This document shows positions 11,001 to 23,099 of a stretch of DNA of 64,000 bases, in pieces; within the stretch, counting starts at the first letter, position 1; each line of letters begins with the position of its first letter. Below the pieces are notes generated by a model. The model saw nothing but the letters and a program-made list of their open reading frames with translations. It did no database searches and was not told where the DNA came from. A program made the translations under genes and the position numbers. Where the stretch lies: positions 784,501 through 848,500 of the forward strand of contig JACCIC010000015.1 in the NCBI GenBank assembly GCA_018907035.1, given 5' to 3'. The DNA comes from Sycobia sp. Sy_11 (lineage: Eukaryota > Arthropoda > Insecta > Hymenoptera > Epichrysomallidae).

Positions 11001-14000
11001 CGCTGATGCCCTGCATCTACATGCTGATATCGCGTTGGGTGCCGCCCTTAGAAAGAGCGCGACTTGGTGAGTTTTTTCGTCAGTTTTTTAAATGATATAA
11101 ATTTTTGATTGTAGTTTAAGGGTTTTTTTTTTGTTTTCATCAACGACGCAATGCAAATATTTGAAGTTAAGTCCTATAAGTGGAAATGAAGGGAAGAGAA
11201 TTTTTGATTTGAATGAAATAAAGGATCTTTATATTGTAAACATGTGATTCTCACTCTTGCCAAGTCAATAATAGATTTACAGCCATGTAGTTCGTGATGA
11301 AATCCTTTCATTTTCTACTCTTACTTGTATTCGATATCTCTCAAGTCTGCTCAACTCTCTATCATTCTTCGACTTTTGACAAAGCATTGTAGATCACCGT
11401 ACTTTAATTGTAGACAGGGTGTTTCTTGGTACTTTTTAGAAAAAAAGCCATTATGCAAATTTTATATTGTCTTGATAAGCGGCTGCAATCAAAATATCCC
11501 AACAGTTGGCTCCATTTTTTGCCAAGAAAAATATATCATAGTGTAGTTTTTACATTATTTCATTGAAAATTAAGATCAGAATCATTCTACTCCCCTTTAT
11601 TTTCTTGAAACAAGTTTTCTGGCATCAAAATCATCGCTTATACAATCACTTTCGATGATTCGCGAAATAGTTTTAGAAATAGCTTAGAAATATTTCAATC
11701 TTACAAATTTTTTGTAAATGTTATATTTACATTGAATTTTATTGGCTCTATTGAGAATATTTCGTAAATGTAGAAATAAAAATTAAAAAACCACTCATAT
11801 TTGTGTTTTAAGAGTTAAATTCGACGTTTTAAGAGTTAAATTGAATATATCAAAAATTATTTTGAAAGAAATTTATTGAGAATTTCAATTAAGTTATATT
11901 ATTATATAATTTATCATATATGCAGCGATCTTAGGATCATCGGTAAGACAACAGTTGACCGACTCGTCAGCATATAAAAGAAAAAATTCTTATTCATTAT
12001 CATAAATTAAAAAGTGCCATTTTCGTTGCGAAAAATAATAATATGATAGAGTATAAATAGATTAATGTTGTTCGCTTAACCATATACATGCAATGGACAG
12101 CATGTTTAAAATTTAGTGTTATTACAAGGCATGATATTAGTTAATGTATTTAATTCAGAATTTGAATAGGCAGAAGATTAATAGAATATAGATATAATAG
12201 AACATAGATAGCAGATCAAGAGATTGTCACTGCTTATTTGTAGTACAGTTGCTGATTTTAATGATATCACCGTAAATGATTTTAACCCGCAAGTAATGTA
12301 GTGATATATCAATCATAAGTATAGTCAAGAATTTTCGACAGTTTTAAATTCTAAGAATAAGGTACCTGTAGTCCTACTGATAAGACCAGCGTGTCACCTA
12401 AGGCGAAACGTACCTTTTCAATTTCCTTTTTACATTTCTTTGTAAATTCCGCTCATAGAAATTTAAAGATTCTATGTTATAATTTATTAATATAATTCTA
12501 TCCACTTAAGGGCTAAATTATATTGTAACAAGTATGAAAACAGCTACTTTCAGATTTTAATTTTTAAAGTTTGAAAAATTTTGTCTCGAACTGTTCATTA
12601 GAGACAATTATAGTATAGTTTAGAGACACTTAAACTATAATTAAATATTAATTTAATTTATGATTAGCTTTTGCAGATAATTGAAAAAGAAGTTTCATAG
12701 TTTTCTTTAAGCTTTTTGTCGTTGTGCTTAAAGAGTGACATGAATTACCAATGTGATAGATCTAAAAGATTATATATTAGATCCATAAATAATATAAAAT
12801 TATAGTAATACATTTTTATAAACTCTTATAATTTAGGTGCGCTTATATTAAGTGGTCAGCCATTCAGTAGCATACTTACAATGCCCATATCTGGCCTTTT
12901 CTCAACTTCCAGTTTAGGTTGGCCATCTATATTTTACTTTTTTGGATCACTGGGGATTATTTGGTGCTTTGTGTATTATTTTCTAAGCGCAGATTGTCCA
13001 TCAGATCATCCAAAAATTAGTCAGTGTGAACTAAAATATATTAATGATAGTATTCAAAGTCTCAATAAATTAACTGCACACAATGAGGTAAGTTTTAACA
13101 GATTTTTATACAAAGAAGGATCATTATATCAATGTACCTCTCATATAATTTGGTTATGAGTCTTGATGAAAAAATAAATCATTATATTTTTTCTCGTAAT
13201 AATATTGATTTATTTTCAAAGTTTCTAAACAGTAATCATTTATTTTTTTTCGTAATAAATAAATAACAAACAACCAAAAACAATTAAATAACAAATAAAT
13301 TGATATATTTGTTATCGTAATGGTATCGGTTTATATTCAGATTTTCTAAAAAGTAGTCATATATTTTTTATGTTAATAAATAAATAACAAATAAAAAACA
13401 ATTCATATATTCAACAAATATAACACAAATAAATTTACATATTTGTTATCGTAATAATATTGGTTGATTTTCAAAGTTTCTAAAAAGTAATCATTTATTT
13501 TTTATCGTAATAAATAAATAACAAACAACCAATAACAATGAAATAACAAATAAATTGATATATTTGTTATCGTAATGGTATCGGTTTATATTCAGATTTT
13601 CTAAAATGTAATCATTTTTTTTTTCGTAGTAAATAAATGACAAACAACCCAAAACAATTAAATAACAAATAAATTGATATATTTGTTATCGTAATGGTAT
13701 CGGTTTATATTCAGATTTTCTAAAAAGTAGTCATATATTTCTTATATTAATAAATAAATAACAAATAAATAACAATTCATATATTCAACAAATATAAAAC
13801 AAATAAATTTACATATTTGTTATCGTAATAATATTGGTTGATTTTCAAAGTTTCTAAAAAGTAATCATTTATTTTTTATCGTAATAAATAAATAACAAAC
13901 AACAAAAAACAATGAAATAACAAATAAATTGATATATTTGTTATCGTAATGGTATCGGTTTATATTCAGATTTTCTAAAAAGTAGTCATATATTTTTTAT

Positions 14001-17000
14001 GTTAATAAATAAATAATAAATGAATAACAATTCATATGTTCAACAAATATAAAACAAATAAATTCACATATTTTTTATCGTAATAATATTGGTTTATTTT
14101 CAAAATTTATAAAATGTAATCATTTATTTTTTTATCGTAATAAATAAATAACAAACAACCAATAACAATGAAATAACAAATAAATTGATATATTTGTTAT
14201 CGTAATGGTATCGGTTTATATTCAGATTTTTTAAAAAGTAATCATATATTTTTTATGTTAATAAATAAATAACAAATCAATAACAATTCATATATTCAAC
14301 AAATAAATAACAATTAATTCACATATTTGTTATCGTAATAATATTGGTTGATTTTCAAAGTTTCTAAAAAGTAATCATTTATTTTTTATCGTAATAAATA
14401 AATAACAAACAACCAATAACAATTAAATAACAAATAAATTGATATATTTGTTATCGTAATGGTATTGGTTTATATTCAGATATTCTAAAAAGTAGTCATT
14501 TATTTTTTATCTTAATAAATATATAACAATTAATTCACATATTTGTTATCGTAATAATATTGCTTGATTTTCAAAGTGTTTAAAAAACAATCATTTATTT
14601 TTTATCGTAATAAATAAATAACATATAAATAATAATTCTTATATTCAACAAATATAAAACAAATAAATTCACATATTTGTTATCGTAATAATATTGGTTT
14701 ATATTCAGATTTTCTAAAAAATAGTCATTTATTTTTTATCATAATAAATAAACAACCAATAACAAATAAAAAAAAAATAACAATTCATATATTCAACAAT
14801 TACATAACAAATAAATTATTTGTTATGTAATTATCATTATCAGAGTTTTTAAAAAGTAATCATTTATTTTTTTATCATAATACATAAATAATAAATAAAT
14901 AACAATAAATTTATATATTTGTTATCGTAATAATATTGGTTTATTATCAGGACTTATGAAAAGTAATCATTTATTTTTTATAGTAATAAATAAATAACAA
15001 ATAACCAATAACAAATATATTCATGTATTTATATCGTAATGATATTGGTTTATTATCAGAGTTTTTAAAAAGTAATCATTTATTGTTTATCGTAATAAAT
15101 AAATAACAAAGAACCAATAACAAATAAATAACAAATAAATTCATATATTTGTTATCGTAATGATATTGGTTTATTATCAGAGTTTAGAAAAACCAATCAT
15201 TTATTTCTTATCGTAATAAATAAATAACAAAGAACCCATAACAAATAAATAACAAATAAATTAATATATTTGTTATCGTAATGATATTGGTTTATTATCA
15301 GAGTTTATAAAAAGTAATGATTTATGTTTTATCGTAATAAATAAATAACACATAAGCCATAACAAATAAATAATATAAATATATATTCATATATTTGTTA
15401 TCGTAATGATATTGGTTTATTATCAGAGTTTATAAAAAGTAATTATTTATTTTTTATCGTAATAAATAAATAACAAATAAATAAGTAATAAATGCATATA
15501 TTTGTTTTCGTAATGATATTGGTTTATTATCAGAGTTTAGAAAAAGTAATCATTTATGTTTTATCGTAATAAATAAATAACAAATAACCTTAACAAATAA
15601 ATAATAAATATATTCATATATTTGTTATCGTAATGATATTGGTTTATTATCAGAGTTTAGAAAAAGTAATCATTTATGTTTTATCGTAATAAATAAATAA
15701 CAAATAACCTTAACAAATAAATAATAAATATATTCATATATTTGTTATCGTAATGATATTGGTTTATTATCAGAGTTTATAAAAAGTAATCATTTATTGT
15801 TTATCGTAATAAATAAATAACAAATAACCAATAACAAATAAATAACAAATAAATGCATATGTTTGTTATCGTAATGATATTGGTTTATTATCAGAGTTTA
15901 TAAAAAATAATTATTTATTTTTCACCGTAATAAATAAATAACCAATAACTAATAATAAATAAACTCATATATTTGTTTTCGTAATGATATTGGTTTATTA
16001 TCAGAGTTTATAAAAAGTAATCATTTATTTTTCATCGTAATAAATAAATAACAAATAACCAATAACAAATAAATAACAAATAAATGCATATATTTGTTAT
16101 CGTAATGATATTGGTTTATTATCAGAGTTCATAAAAAGTAATCATTTATTTTTCATCGTAATAAATAAATAACAAATAACCAATAACAAATAAATAACAA
16201 ATAAATGCATATATTTGCTATCGTAATGATATTGGTTTATTATCAGAGTTTCTAAAAAGTAAAATTTTGTATTAATAATTATAATTTATTGTAATCACTT
16301 TTTTTAATTTTACCATTTGCCATGACCATGAATTTGACCTCGATATGAGTAAAGAAAAACCTAATTTGAATTCAGATTCGAAGAATATAAGATTGCACTT
16401 GAGATAATTTAATCAATATAGTAATATAAATAACTATATAATTCGCAGAAGCCCAAGACACCGTGGAAATCGATGTTCTGCTCAATTCCAGTACTTGCTT
16501 TAACGATGTCACATTGTGGGCACAACTGGGGTTTTTACACATTAATCACAGAAACACCCACGTATATGAGATCAATATTAGGATTTGATACATATAAGGT
16601 AAAAATTTGTTAAATGTTTCAATTTCCATGTACTCTCTTATTATAATATATCTCAAAATAGAACAAATTTTTAACTTTTTTAAATTTATAAACAAATTGC
16701 ATATTTTTTTAGACAGGAATCGTTTTTGCTCTTCCTTACTTAGCATCTTTCTTAATTAGTCTGCCTATAAGCTTCCTAGCAGATTATGCAATATCAAAAG
16801 GTGTTTCTACGGCGGCATCGCGTAAGATCTGCAACACGATCGGTCTATGGATCCCAGCTATTGCATTATGTATGCTTGCTTTGATTGAGACCAACAATCC
16901 AGTTGTAACAATATCCATTCTGGTAATAGCAGTTGGATTTAACTCTGGAATCGCCTCTGGCTTTCATCTGAATCATATTGATCTGACTCCCAACTTTGCC

Positions 17001-17498
17001 GGCCCTCTAATGTCCATAACAAATTGTGTCGCTAACTTTGTCGGATTGCTCGCGCCACTAGTCTGTGGTGCCATCGTACTGGATGAAGTAAGTGTATCAG
17101 ATTCCAATACATGTATGGTAACAGCTAAGAGATTAATAACCATAAAATAAATGGACCATAAATGGATAATAATATTATTTAAAGTTTTTTCTATTATATC
17201 AAGAAAATAACCAAATATCTTCTACAATTTTGAAAAGAATGCCTCTAATATTGTATTTAAAAACTTACAGAGCAACTTGAATGAATGGAAAATAGTTTTC
17301 TTCGTCGCAGCGGGATTTTTCTTTTTCTCAAACTTGATTTTTCTAATATTTGGTAAAGCTGAAGTTCAATGGTGGAACAATTCAGAAGGGCGCTTTATCC
17401 AGACCAGCCGAGCTTCAATCATTTCCATAGAGTACGATCTGACGATGGTAGCACTTCCTCTAGAGATGCCCGAGAAAGATGAAATAACACCATGCTGA
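7518..17498 (+). CDS. SLC17-family MFS transporter, gene A (7 coding exons, 489 aa)
   Basis: Join of 7518..7548, 10211..10344, 10766..11066, 12837..13087, 16449..16598, 16713..17087 and 17271..17498. All borders are GT/AG and the total is 1470 nt with the stop. The protein has the SLC17 (sialin / insect inorganic phosphate cotransporter) pattern: RTCMSVAIVAM in the first membrane segment, SSFFWGYVLMQIPSGY, CRVLSGICQG in segment 4, HNWGFYTLITETPTYM opening the second half, and NHIDLTPNFAGPLMSITN near segment 10. Twelve membrane segments are usual for the family and 489 aa is a normal length. The family moves organic or inorganic anions with H+ or Na+; the substrate here is unknown. The start ATG follows an in-frame TAA at 7485. 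Exon 1 is short and rests on a GTAATG donor plus phase agreement with gene B. A 3.1-kb tandem array fills intron 4, and a mariner tail lies just 3' of the stop. The fold and family are secure; the first exon is less certain. Confidence 0.9.
7788..8016. repeat. Two TA microsatellites in gene A intron 1
   Basis: Runs of TA at about 7790-7830 and 7970-8016. Confidence 0.9.
8021..8281. mobile_element. Foldback MITE in gene A intron 1
   Basis: Arms 8021-8127 and 8179-8281 are imperfect inverted copies (ATATTAGAATATTA at the outer end, AGAATGTgATGTTTTC and CCCATTTGA at the inner end). The loop carries a short CA repeat. No coding capacity. Target-site duplication not resolved because the left flank is a TA repeat. 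Confidence 0.65.
8282..10210. other. Remainder of gene A intron 1
   Basis: No exon-like sequence recognised. A hairpin AACACCC / GGGTGTT lies at about 9242-9274. Confidence 0.4.
10211..10344 (+). CDS. Gene A coding exon 2 (first membrane segment)
   Basis: Residues 11-55. Acceptor CACTTCAG, donor GTAAGT, phase 0 at the end. Contains KFGTRHLQALLLFF and then RTCMSVAIVAM, the family's segment-1 signature, followed by the short extracytoplasmic loop ending in DYP. Equivalent to gene B exon 2. Confidence 0.88.
10766..11066 (+). CDS. Gene A coding exon 3 (membrane segments 2-4)
   Basis: Residues 56-156. Acceptor TTGCAG, donor GTGAGT, 301 nt, exactly the length of the matching exon of gene B. Opens with EYDWNSQISSIILSSFFWGY and ends RWVPPLERARLG, the segment 4/5 loop of SLC17 proteins. 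More GC-rich than the flanking introns. Confidence 0.93.
12145..12660 (+). repeat. Dispersed repeat family R1, copy 2 (gene A intron 3)
   Basis: Shares ordered blocks with 4300-5060: CTGCTTATTTGTAGTACAGT, TCAATCATAAG, TTTCAGATTTTAATTTTTAA and ATTAGAGACAATTA. Contains a hammerhead-like relic at 12371-12413. Could be a Penelope-type or related non-coding element end. Confidence 0.55.
12371..12413 (+). ncRNA. Hammerhead-ribozyme-like relic
   Basis: GTCCTA, CTGATAA (one change from CTGATGA), a segment with GACC and GGC ends, GAAA, then ACGTACC with palindromic stem III. One core base (G8 to A) is altered, so it should be inactive. Confidence 0.35.
12837..13087 (+). CDS. Gene A coding exon 4 (segments 5-6, start of central loop)
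   Basis: Residues 157-239. Acceptor ATTTAG, donor GTAAGT, 251 nt, phase 1 in and phase 0 out. Contains the SSLGWPSIFYFFGSLGIIW motif and then the SADCPSDHPKIS loop typical of the family's central cytoplasmic region. Twelve nucleotides longer than its gene B counterpart. Confidence 0.92.
13165..16262 (+). repeat. 3.1-kb tandem array in intron 4 of gene A, unit about 120 bp
   Basis: Roughly 25 AT-rich monomers, each with TTTGTTATCGTAAT, TTGGTTTATTATCAGA, TAATCATTTAT and AATAAATAAATAAC blocks. The left half alternates two monomer types (GGTATCGG and AATATTGG versions), giving a higher-order spacing near 254 bp at 13318, 13573 and 13692, 13946, 14202. The right half is plain 120-bp monomers. Two neighbouring units (about 15537-15656 and 15657-15776) are identical over a full period, a sign of recent homogenisation. 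The array fills the intron to within 190 bases of exon 5. Confidence 0.93.
16449..16598 (+). CDS. Gene A coding exon 5 (segment 7)
   Basis: Residues 240-289, 150 nt, the same length as gene B exon 5. Acceptor ATTCGCAG, donor GTAAAA. Encodes KPKTPWKSMF and then HNWGFYTLITETPTYMRS. Lies immediately after the long AT-rich tandem array, so the transcript must splice across about 3.4 kb of repeat. Confidence 0.92.
16713..17087 (+). CDS. Gene A coding exon 6 (segments 8-11)
   Basis: Residues 290-414, 375 nt. Acceptor TTTTTTTAG, donor GTAAGT. Contains FALPYLASFLISLPISFLAD, then the family signature NHIDLTPNFAGPLMSITN and a hydrophobic segment ending IVLDE. The intron before it is only 114 bp. Confidence 0.93.
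17271..17498 (+). CDS. Gene A coding exon 7 (segment 12 and cytoplasmic tail)
   Basis: Residues 415-489 and TGA stop. Acceptor AACTTACAG. Encodes NEWKIVFFVAAGFFFFSNLI and AEVQWWN, the usual end of the family's last membrane segment, then a variable hydrophilic tail. No canonical AATAAA is seen between the stop and the mariner tail at 17634. Confidence 0.93.
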   Translation, partial: SNLNEWKIVFFVAAGFFFFSNLIFLIFGKAEVQWWNNSEGRFIQTSRASIISIEYDLTMVALPLEMPEKDEITPC

Positions 17499-17633
17499 AT
17501 CACGAAAGGAAATGCATTTTGTGGACTTGTGTACTATAGAAACTTTGCCATAGCAATATTATAATTGAATCTTTTGAGAAAAGTGTATCATTTTAATGAA
17601 AGATGATACGTTCTTCAAAACTCTGTATATATT

Positions 17634-17895
17634 AGGAGGCGAAATTAGTTTCCGACATTTATAACGGAAAATGGATACACGTTAGCTTAATCAAAATATT
17701 TTCCGTCATTTTCCAATACTTTTTCCGATCTGTGTCAATATGGCGATACCGTGGCGAAAGAAAGATAGCGGTTTCGAGGCGATCCAATCATCCACAAATT
17801 CTCGCAATTCTTGAGTATGTCGGAAGTGCGTATCAACGAGGTCGTGCTGCATCGATTTGAATAGGTGGCAATCAGAAGGCGCTATGTCTGTCGAG
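17634..17895 (-). pseudogene. Mariner 3' fragment just downstream of gene A
   Basis: Minus-strand tail of the same subfamily as 5195-6294: the terminal repeat TTAGGAGGCGAAATTAGTTT, then the end of the transposase back to the third catalytic Asp region (GCGCCTTCTGATT). It starts 136 bases after gene A's stop, so it probably lies in or next to the 3' UTR. The 5' two thirds are absent. Confidence 0.82.
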
Positions 17896-19000
17896 TACGC
17901 TAGGTGCGTTAAAACGTGGGTACGCTAAAACCGTATATCGATTATTTTGTGGCTTCCGTACGTTAGATCATTGAAAACGACGATCATAATCGTGATTGAG
18001 AAGCTACTTGTGTAGCACACCCGGAATATTTCTGTGGTATGAAATATTGTTTATTTATTAATGTACAACAGGTAACCTAAGGTGAAACCTACATATTTTC
18101 TTTCTCAATTATGAATTTTATTTTTTAGAAGTAATTTTTCTAATTTTTAGTAACATATTTTATACTCATTCCTAATTAATTTGTAAATTTATAAAAATGC
18201 GTGGAATGAGCAATAATACTGGATTTGGAAATCAAACCTTAAGACGCATTAAAGAAAACAATATTGATCATAAGGTTCAATATTTTTGTTTCCAAGTACA
18301 TAGACAACAACAAGTTTAAATGCAATACAAATTAAAAATTTGCTAGTATTTCTAGTAAATATTCTATTATGTAATATACATTTTACTCCTGGTCACCAGT
18401 TGGACTTATAAGTAGGGAGACGGGTAATCTATGACTATATGTAGCTAGAAGGAGTAGAAAACGAAATACTTATAATTTCAACTAAACTATCTTACTTGTG
18501 GATTGAAGTTTTAAATGAAATATGTATAAGCTACATGTAGTGTTTCTTACTATTGAAATCAGTTAATCTAATACAAAAACGTACATGTGTATAATGTAAC
18601 CATCGTGACATTTTTATAAAGAGAAATATATTGTGTTATAAATAACGCTGAAGTAATGTAACATATGTAAAATGAATAATAGTATGTATACAAAGACTTG
18701 TATTTTGTAAAATAAATAAAATTAAAAGTGATTTTAATGAACAGCACAAGATAAATATTTGAAATATTATTTTGCTTTATAACGATTGAACCACATACAG
18801 AAACGTACAGTATCATACCTTGTTAGATGGCAGGAGTTTATTAAAAAGCATCAGTTTAATCAATATAGAAAACAATTCGTTGATACATATATATACACAT
18901 ATGTTTGTAAATTATTAAAATATTTTTCATAAAATCATTTACAACACAAATGACCATATTATCAATAAAATTAGAGGTTTGCTTCAATAACAAATCTAAA
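17896..19000. other. Spacer, nothing firm
   Basis: Contains GGTAACCTAAGGTGAAACCT near 18070, a decayed match to the 3' half of the hammerhead-like copies at 12371 and 41843. Nothing else recognised. Confidence 0.35.
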
Positions 19001-19009
19001 CTGCATATT

Positions 19010-19835
19010 ATTTAATGTCGTACATCGCTATCTGTGGATATCTCTTACAATTCAGGTAAGGTATCAATTCCGTCCAAATAGAATTTCTTATTTTCTTCAG
19101 TGTAGTGTATTCTAGCGAGGGCATTCTGCATTCACAAAATTGTAAAAATTAAGTTTTTCAATCATTTTTCCTAATTTTTTAATTTGAAACAAGTAGTTTT
19201 TTCTACTGAGTAGAGGCAAGGCTCGAATTTGATATTTTTCAAATAATCATCTCACCAAATATAGAGCATTACCTTGTTTGCACGAATTTTGCGCTTTAGT
19301 TGCGATGATTCTGATTCGCGGGGCTTGGCGGACAATTTTTTGCATTTGATACTAGCGTAATAGAATCAATTTTATTCACCTTCAGTTCTAATATAAGCAA
19401 CAATACAAAAAAGACTTCTTTTTCTGACGTTAAAGAAAAAATTCCAACATCAAAAGATAGTTTTCAATGTTCCTCAGCGTCCATTTGTGTCACACCTAAT
19501 TTCCGAACTTTTGTATTTATTTCAGCAATTTTAAACGCTTGGAATAGTATGGTTTACATCACGCCCTATAATACAGCAACTTCTTACATTTTACAGAGTC
19601 TTCATCCAGGAATGCTTCAAATTTTTCATTCTCCAACTTTTTTCGCTGATCCGCTCTTAGTTTTCGATATTAAAATCACCGCTACTCCCTAACCACTTTT
19701 GAAACGTACTGGTATTTGGAACATATGCAGGATACACTTCTGACAGCAAACAATGAGCTTCAGAAGTATTTACGTTTTTAAACATGTGACAGCTATCATG
19801 ATCAAAAAAGGTCCAGATGATATATCTGAAGCTAT
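19010..19835 (-). pseudogene. Decayed mariner, second lineage, internally deleted
   Basis: Minus-strand pieces in order: TFQKWLGSSGDFNIEN (the helix-turn-helix block of mariner transposases), FEAFLDEDS, KVRKLGVTQ, RQKKKSFL, KCKKLSAKPRESESSQLKRK, KVMLYIW, then after a gap RIHYTEENKKFYLDGIDTLP, the C-terminal block. Many stops and frameshifts; the region with the last two catalytic Asp is deleted. By chance a GTAATG and a CAG flank the deletion and mimic an intron. Confidence 0.72.
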
Positions 19836-21650
19836 AATATTTTAGTAGTTAATTAAATAAATAATTGCTGCTGAAGTGAATAATGTAAGATATGATGGAG
19901 ATAAATTTTTTACAATGTTTATCATTTATATAATTTGTATACTTATGAAAATAAAGTTTTGACATTTGTCTTGATCGTCTAGAAGAGAAGTCGAATGAAA
20001 CCCATAACTTTTTGTAAAAATTATTAAGAATGAAGAAATTTTATTTTGGTTGTTATAATTCTCTTTTAGAAACCATTTTGGCAAGCACTTAATACTCCTT
20101 TCAAAAGATTCAGATTTGAATCAAAAGATCTAGAAAGATGTTACAGTAATGCACCTGGAATAATAGTGTTTTTGAATGCAAGATACTATTTACTGTGAGT
20201 TCTATACACTACTTACATGCGACACCATAGTGGAAACAGCGACATAATTAACATAGTGTAAGTAAATAAGCAAATTATAATAAGATGCCGATAAAGTATT
20301 GAAGCAGAAATGCATCAACAGGTACAAATCAGCTAATAACAATTTTGCTTTATAATTAGACTTGGAAACTGTTAAGATCTCTGATAAAAACTTTACAAAT
20401 TATACATCTGATAAGCTTTGTAATTCTTCAAATTTTTGATCCTTAGTGATCAGATTATTATATCTGACATCTTATCGAAAGGAAAAATCAGGTAACACAC
20501 ATCAATCATCTTATATATATGCACATAATAGAATACCAATGAATATTTCACGTTTATTACAACCCGCTGATTAAAGTACAATGAATGATGTTAAAATATT
20601 TTATCAATAATTTATTGCTTATTATGATAAAGTAGCAAATTTTATGAAAATAATATCAACCTTCAAATATTATATTTCGATTTACTACTACGTCCACAGT
20701 AATTTACAAACAGAATGACTTTGATCTTATGTAGATGTATAACATGTTTATTTGATTCAAATTGTTTATGGTTAAAGTAAAAAGTTTGTGTTCTATATAA
20801 TCTATTGATAAGAACTTGATTTTACTTATAAATTTGTAAGATTATGCAAACAATTGGTACAGAGATTATTGATCTTGAAAATATTTAATACAATTGCAGT
20901 ATTTATATCTTCATGTATTACATTTATAAATGTGGAAAAATAATTAATCAGTTATTCTCATAATAACTAAAAATCTTTGTTATAGTAATATTAACGAATA
21001 CCATTCTCTAATGATATATATTTTGTTTAATAAACATTTTATTACCAATTTCATCTAAATCAAACTATTTGATTTACTTTTAAAAATCATTTACTGACTA
21101 TAATTCGAAAGCTCTGTAATATCTTTCAATGTGTCTATCGGAAATTATATTAATAATATTGAAACTTTTCATTTTGTTTCTGGGGCTTTATTTCTCTATT
21201 TTCTGTTATTCCGTCACATATTTCACTTTACATTTGGAATTCCTGTATAATTTAATATTATAATGATAACCTATCAAGTGATTATAAAATTTAATTTATT
21301 AATTATATTTTATACTTTTCAACATAATTCTTATTATTTTCTTATAATTTATTAATTAGAATTAAATATTTTTCTATTAATTATTTTTTACTTTTTTAAT
21401 TATTTCTTTTATAATTTTTTTTATGAATCATTTTTAATTAAATAATTTTATTAGCCCGTTTAAAGATAATGTTTGAATTATCATTGAGTGGCGTCATCTA
21501 TTAGTATCAGAATAAAACTTGTCTCTCGATCGAACAAACAGATCTTTATTGTAAGTAACTACGTTTCAGCTTTTACATACATATATGTATTTATAAATAA
21601 TTCTAATAAAATTTTTTATGTTATTAAACATTGTTAATAAATATCTCTTC
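19836..21650. other. AT-rich spacer, nothing recognised
   Basis: No open frame or repeat with identifiable homology seen. Confidence 0.35.
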
Positions 21651-21658
21651 ATGCTGCC

Positions 21659-21800
21659 CAAGAAAGGTGCTAATCAACGATGAAGGTCTACAATAGGTTG
21701 GTAAACGAAACAGATGCAACTGTTTATGGCGGTGCTTCCGTGAATCGGCTGAGACCGAATTACTAGTCGTTCGTTGTATCGATCTAGCCAACGTAGGCCT
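21659..21800 (-). repeat. tRNA-derived SINE, copy 1
   Basis: On the minus strand the head AGGCCTACGTTGGCTAGATC and ACGAACGACTAGTAATTCGG resembles a tRNA D-arm and anticodon arm, and GCCGATTCACGG a decayed B box. The body GTAGACCTTCATCGTTGATT then AGCACC matches 27978-28143. Confidence 0.6.
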
Positions 21801-23099
21801 CACTAATTACACTTAACAATATCAGAAATTGAAAATTTTGTCTCCATGTACTTCTAGAGGAATGAAAGGGCAATAAACTTTCATTGCTTGAGCTTACAAA
21901 AAAATCCTGTCGAGTTTGGAATAAATATGTGCAGTCGTATCAAATTTTTTCAATAAAGTGCATGTGTGTGCGTGTGTGTATTCGGGCGCGCCTGCATTAT
22001 CATACACAATACTGGAAGTTCTAAAATATTTCAATCCTATAAGGGATAATTAAAAAATTTTTGAAGCTCTTGAGTATCACATTCAATTCGTACCCTTTTG
22101 ACACAAATTTATTCAGTACGCGAGACCTGCTTATCCAAATAAGGCTATTTTATTTTGTGTTTCACTAAAGTCAACGCAAGGCTCCTGATGGCAACGTTTC
22201 CTTTCGACCTATATTTGAGTTATATCCGAGTTATATTTGTAGATTTTTTTATTACGCTTCCTTGTTCTTGGCCTCATTCAAGCTTCTGTATATTTCAAGG
22301 TAAGATAAGGTAGTTTGACCGTCTCGCTTGATTTTGTAAGTGGTAGCTATGTATAGAATTCGTGTCATGCATATTTTAGCGAAGAATTTCCAAAACCTTA
22401 AACTGCAATATTTACGCATATTTGATTTTCAATGACGGCAGCCATTAAGGCAATATACAGTCGATACGGATCGTAAGGATATCAACTATTTGGACATAGG
22501 GCCGATGATGTACTATCACCAGGTTCAAGCATTTGTATTGCACTAACCTACGCAATAAGGTTTCATATAATTTTTATTTTCAGGATACATCGGAATTGAA
22601 TAATTATTATCAATAAATCATAAATGTTCAATGATATAAGTAATCATATAAAAATTGCTATCATTTTCGGTATATTCGGAACTTAAATACTGTAGGCGCC
22701 AGGTACAACTATCGAAGGCGAACAGAACTAATAAATATGGCTAACGTGAATTAATATTGATCAAGGAACACTTATTGTTCTTATCAGTGATACCTGCAAT
22801 TTCAGCTGGAATAGAAGAGAATATTACTTAATTAACTAAAATCAAATCATGAAATATCTTAAGGGGAGGAACTCTTTCATCCACGTACCGATGTATTATA
22901 TGCTACTGCAGGTTGGTTATCTTTATTTACGTATGGAGGCGATGTATCTGTAGGCAGTGAATCCTCCTAGAGGCGCTGGACGCTTTCCTTATAAATATCT
23001 AATAGCCGATAAATGAAATTCGCGGTAAGTATGTTTGTAACACTCTTTTCACAAAATAATAAAAAATATAAAATAACACTACATTTAAAATATGAAAAC

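Noticed and set aside
13160..16262. Regular repeats suggesting a CRISPR-like array
   Set aside because: Units are contiguous tandem monomers without unique spacers, in a eukaryotic intron.
19020..19400. Apparent two-exon minus-strand gene
   Set aside because: Recognised as mariner transposase with an internal deletion; the 'donor' lies inside the KVMLYIW block.
22970..22990. CTAGAGGCGCTGG as a CTCF site
   Set aside because: The core lacks one base of the required spacing.
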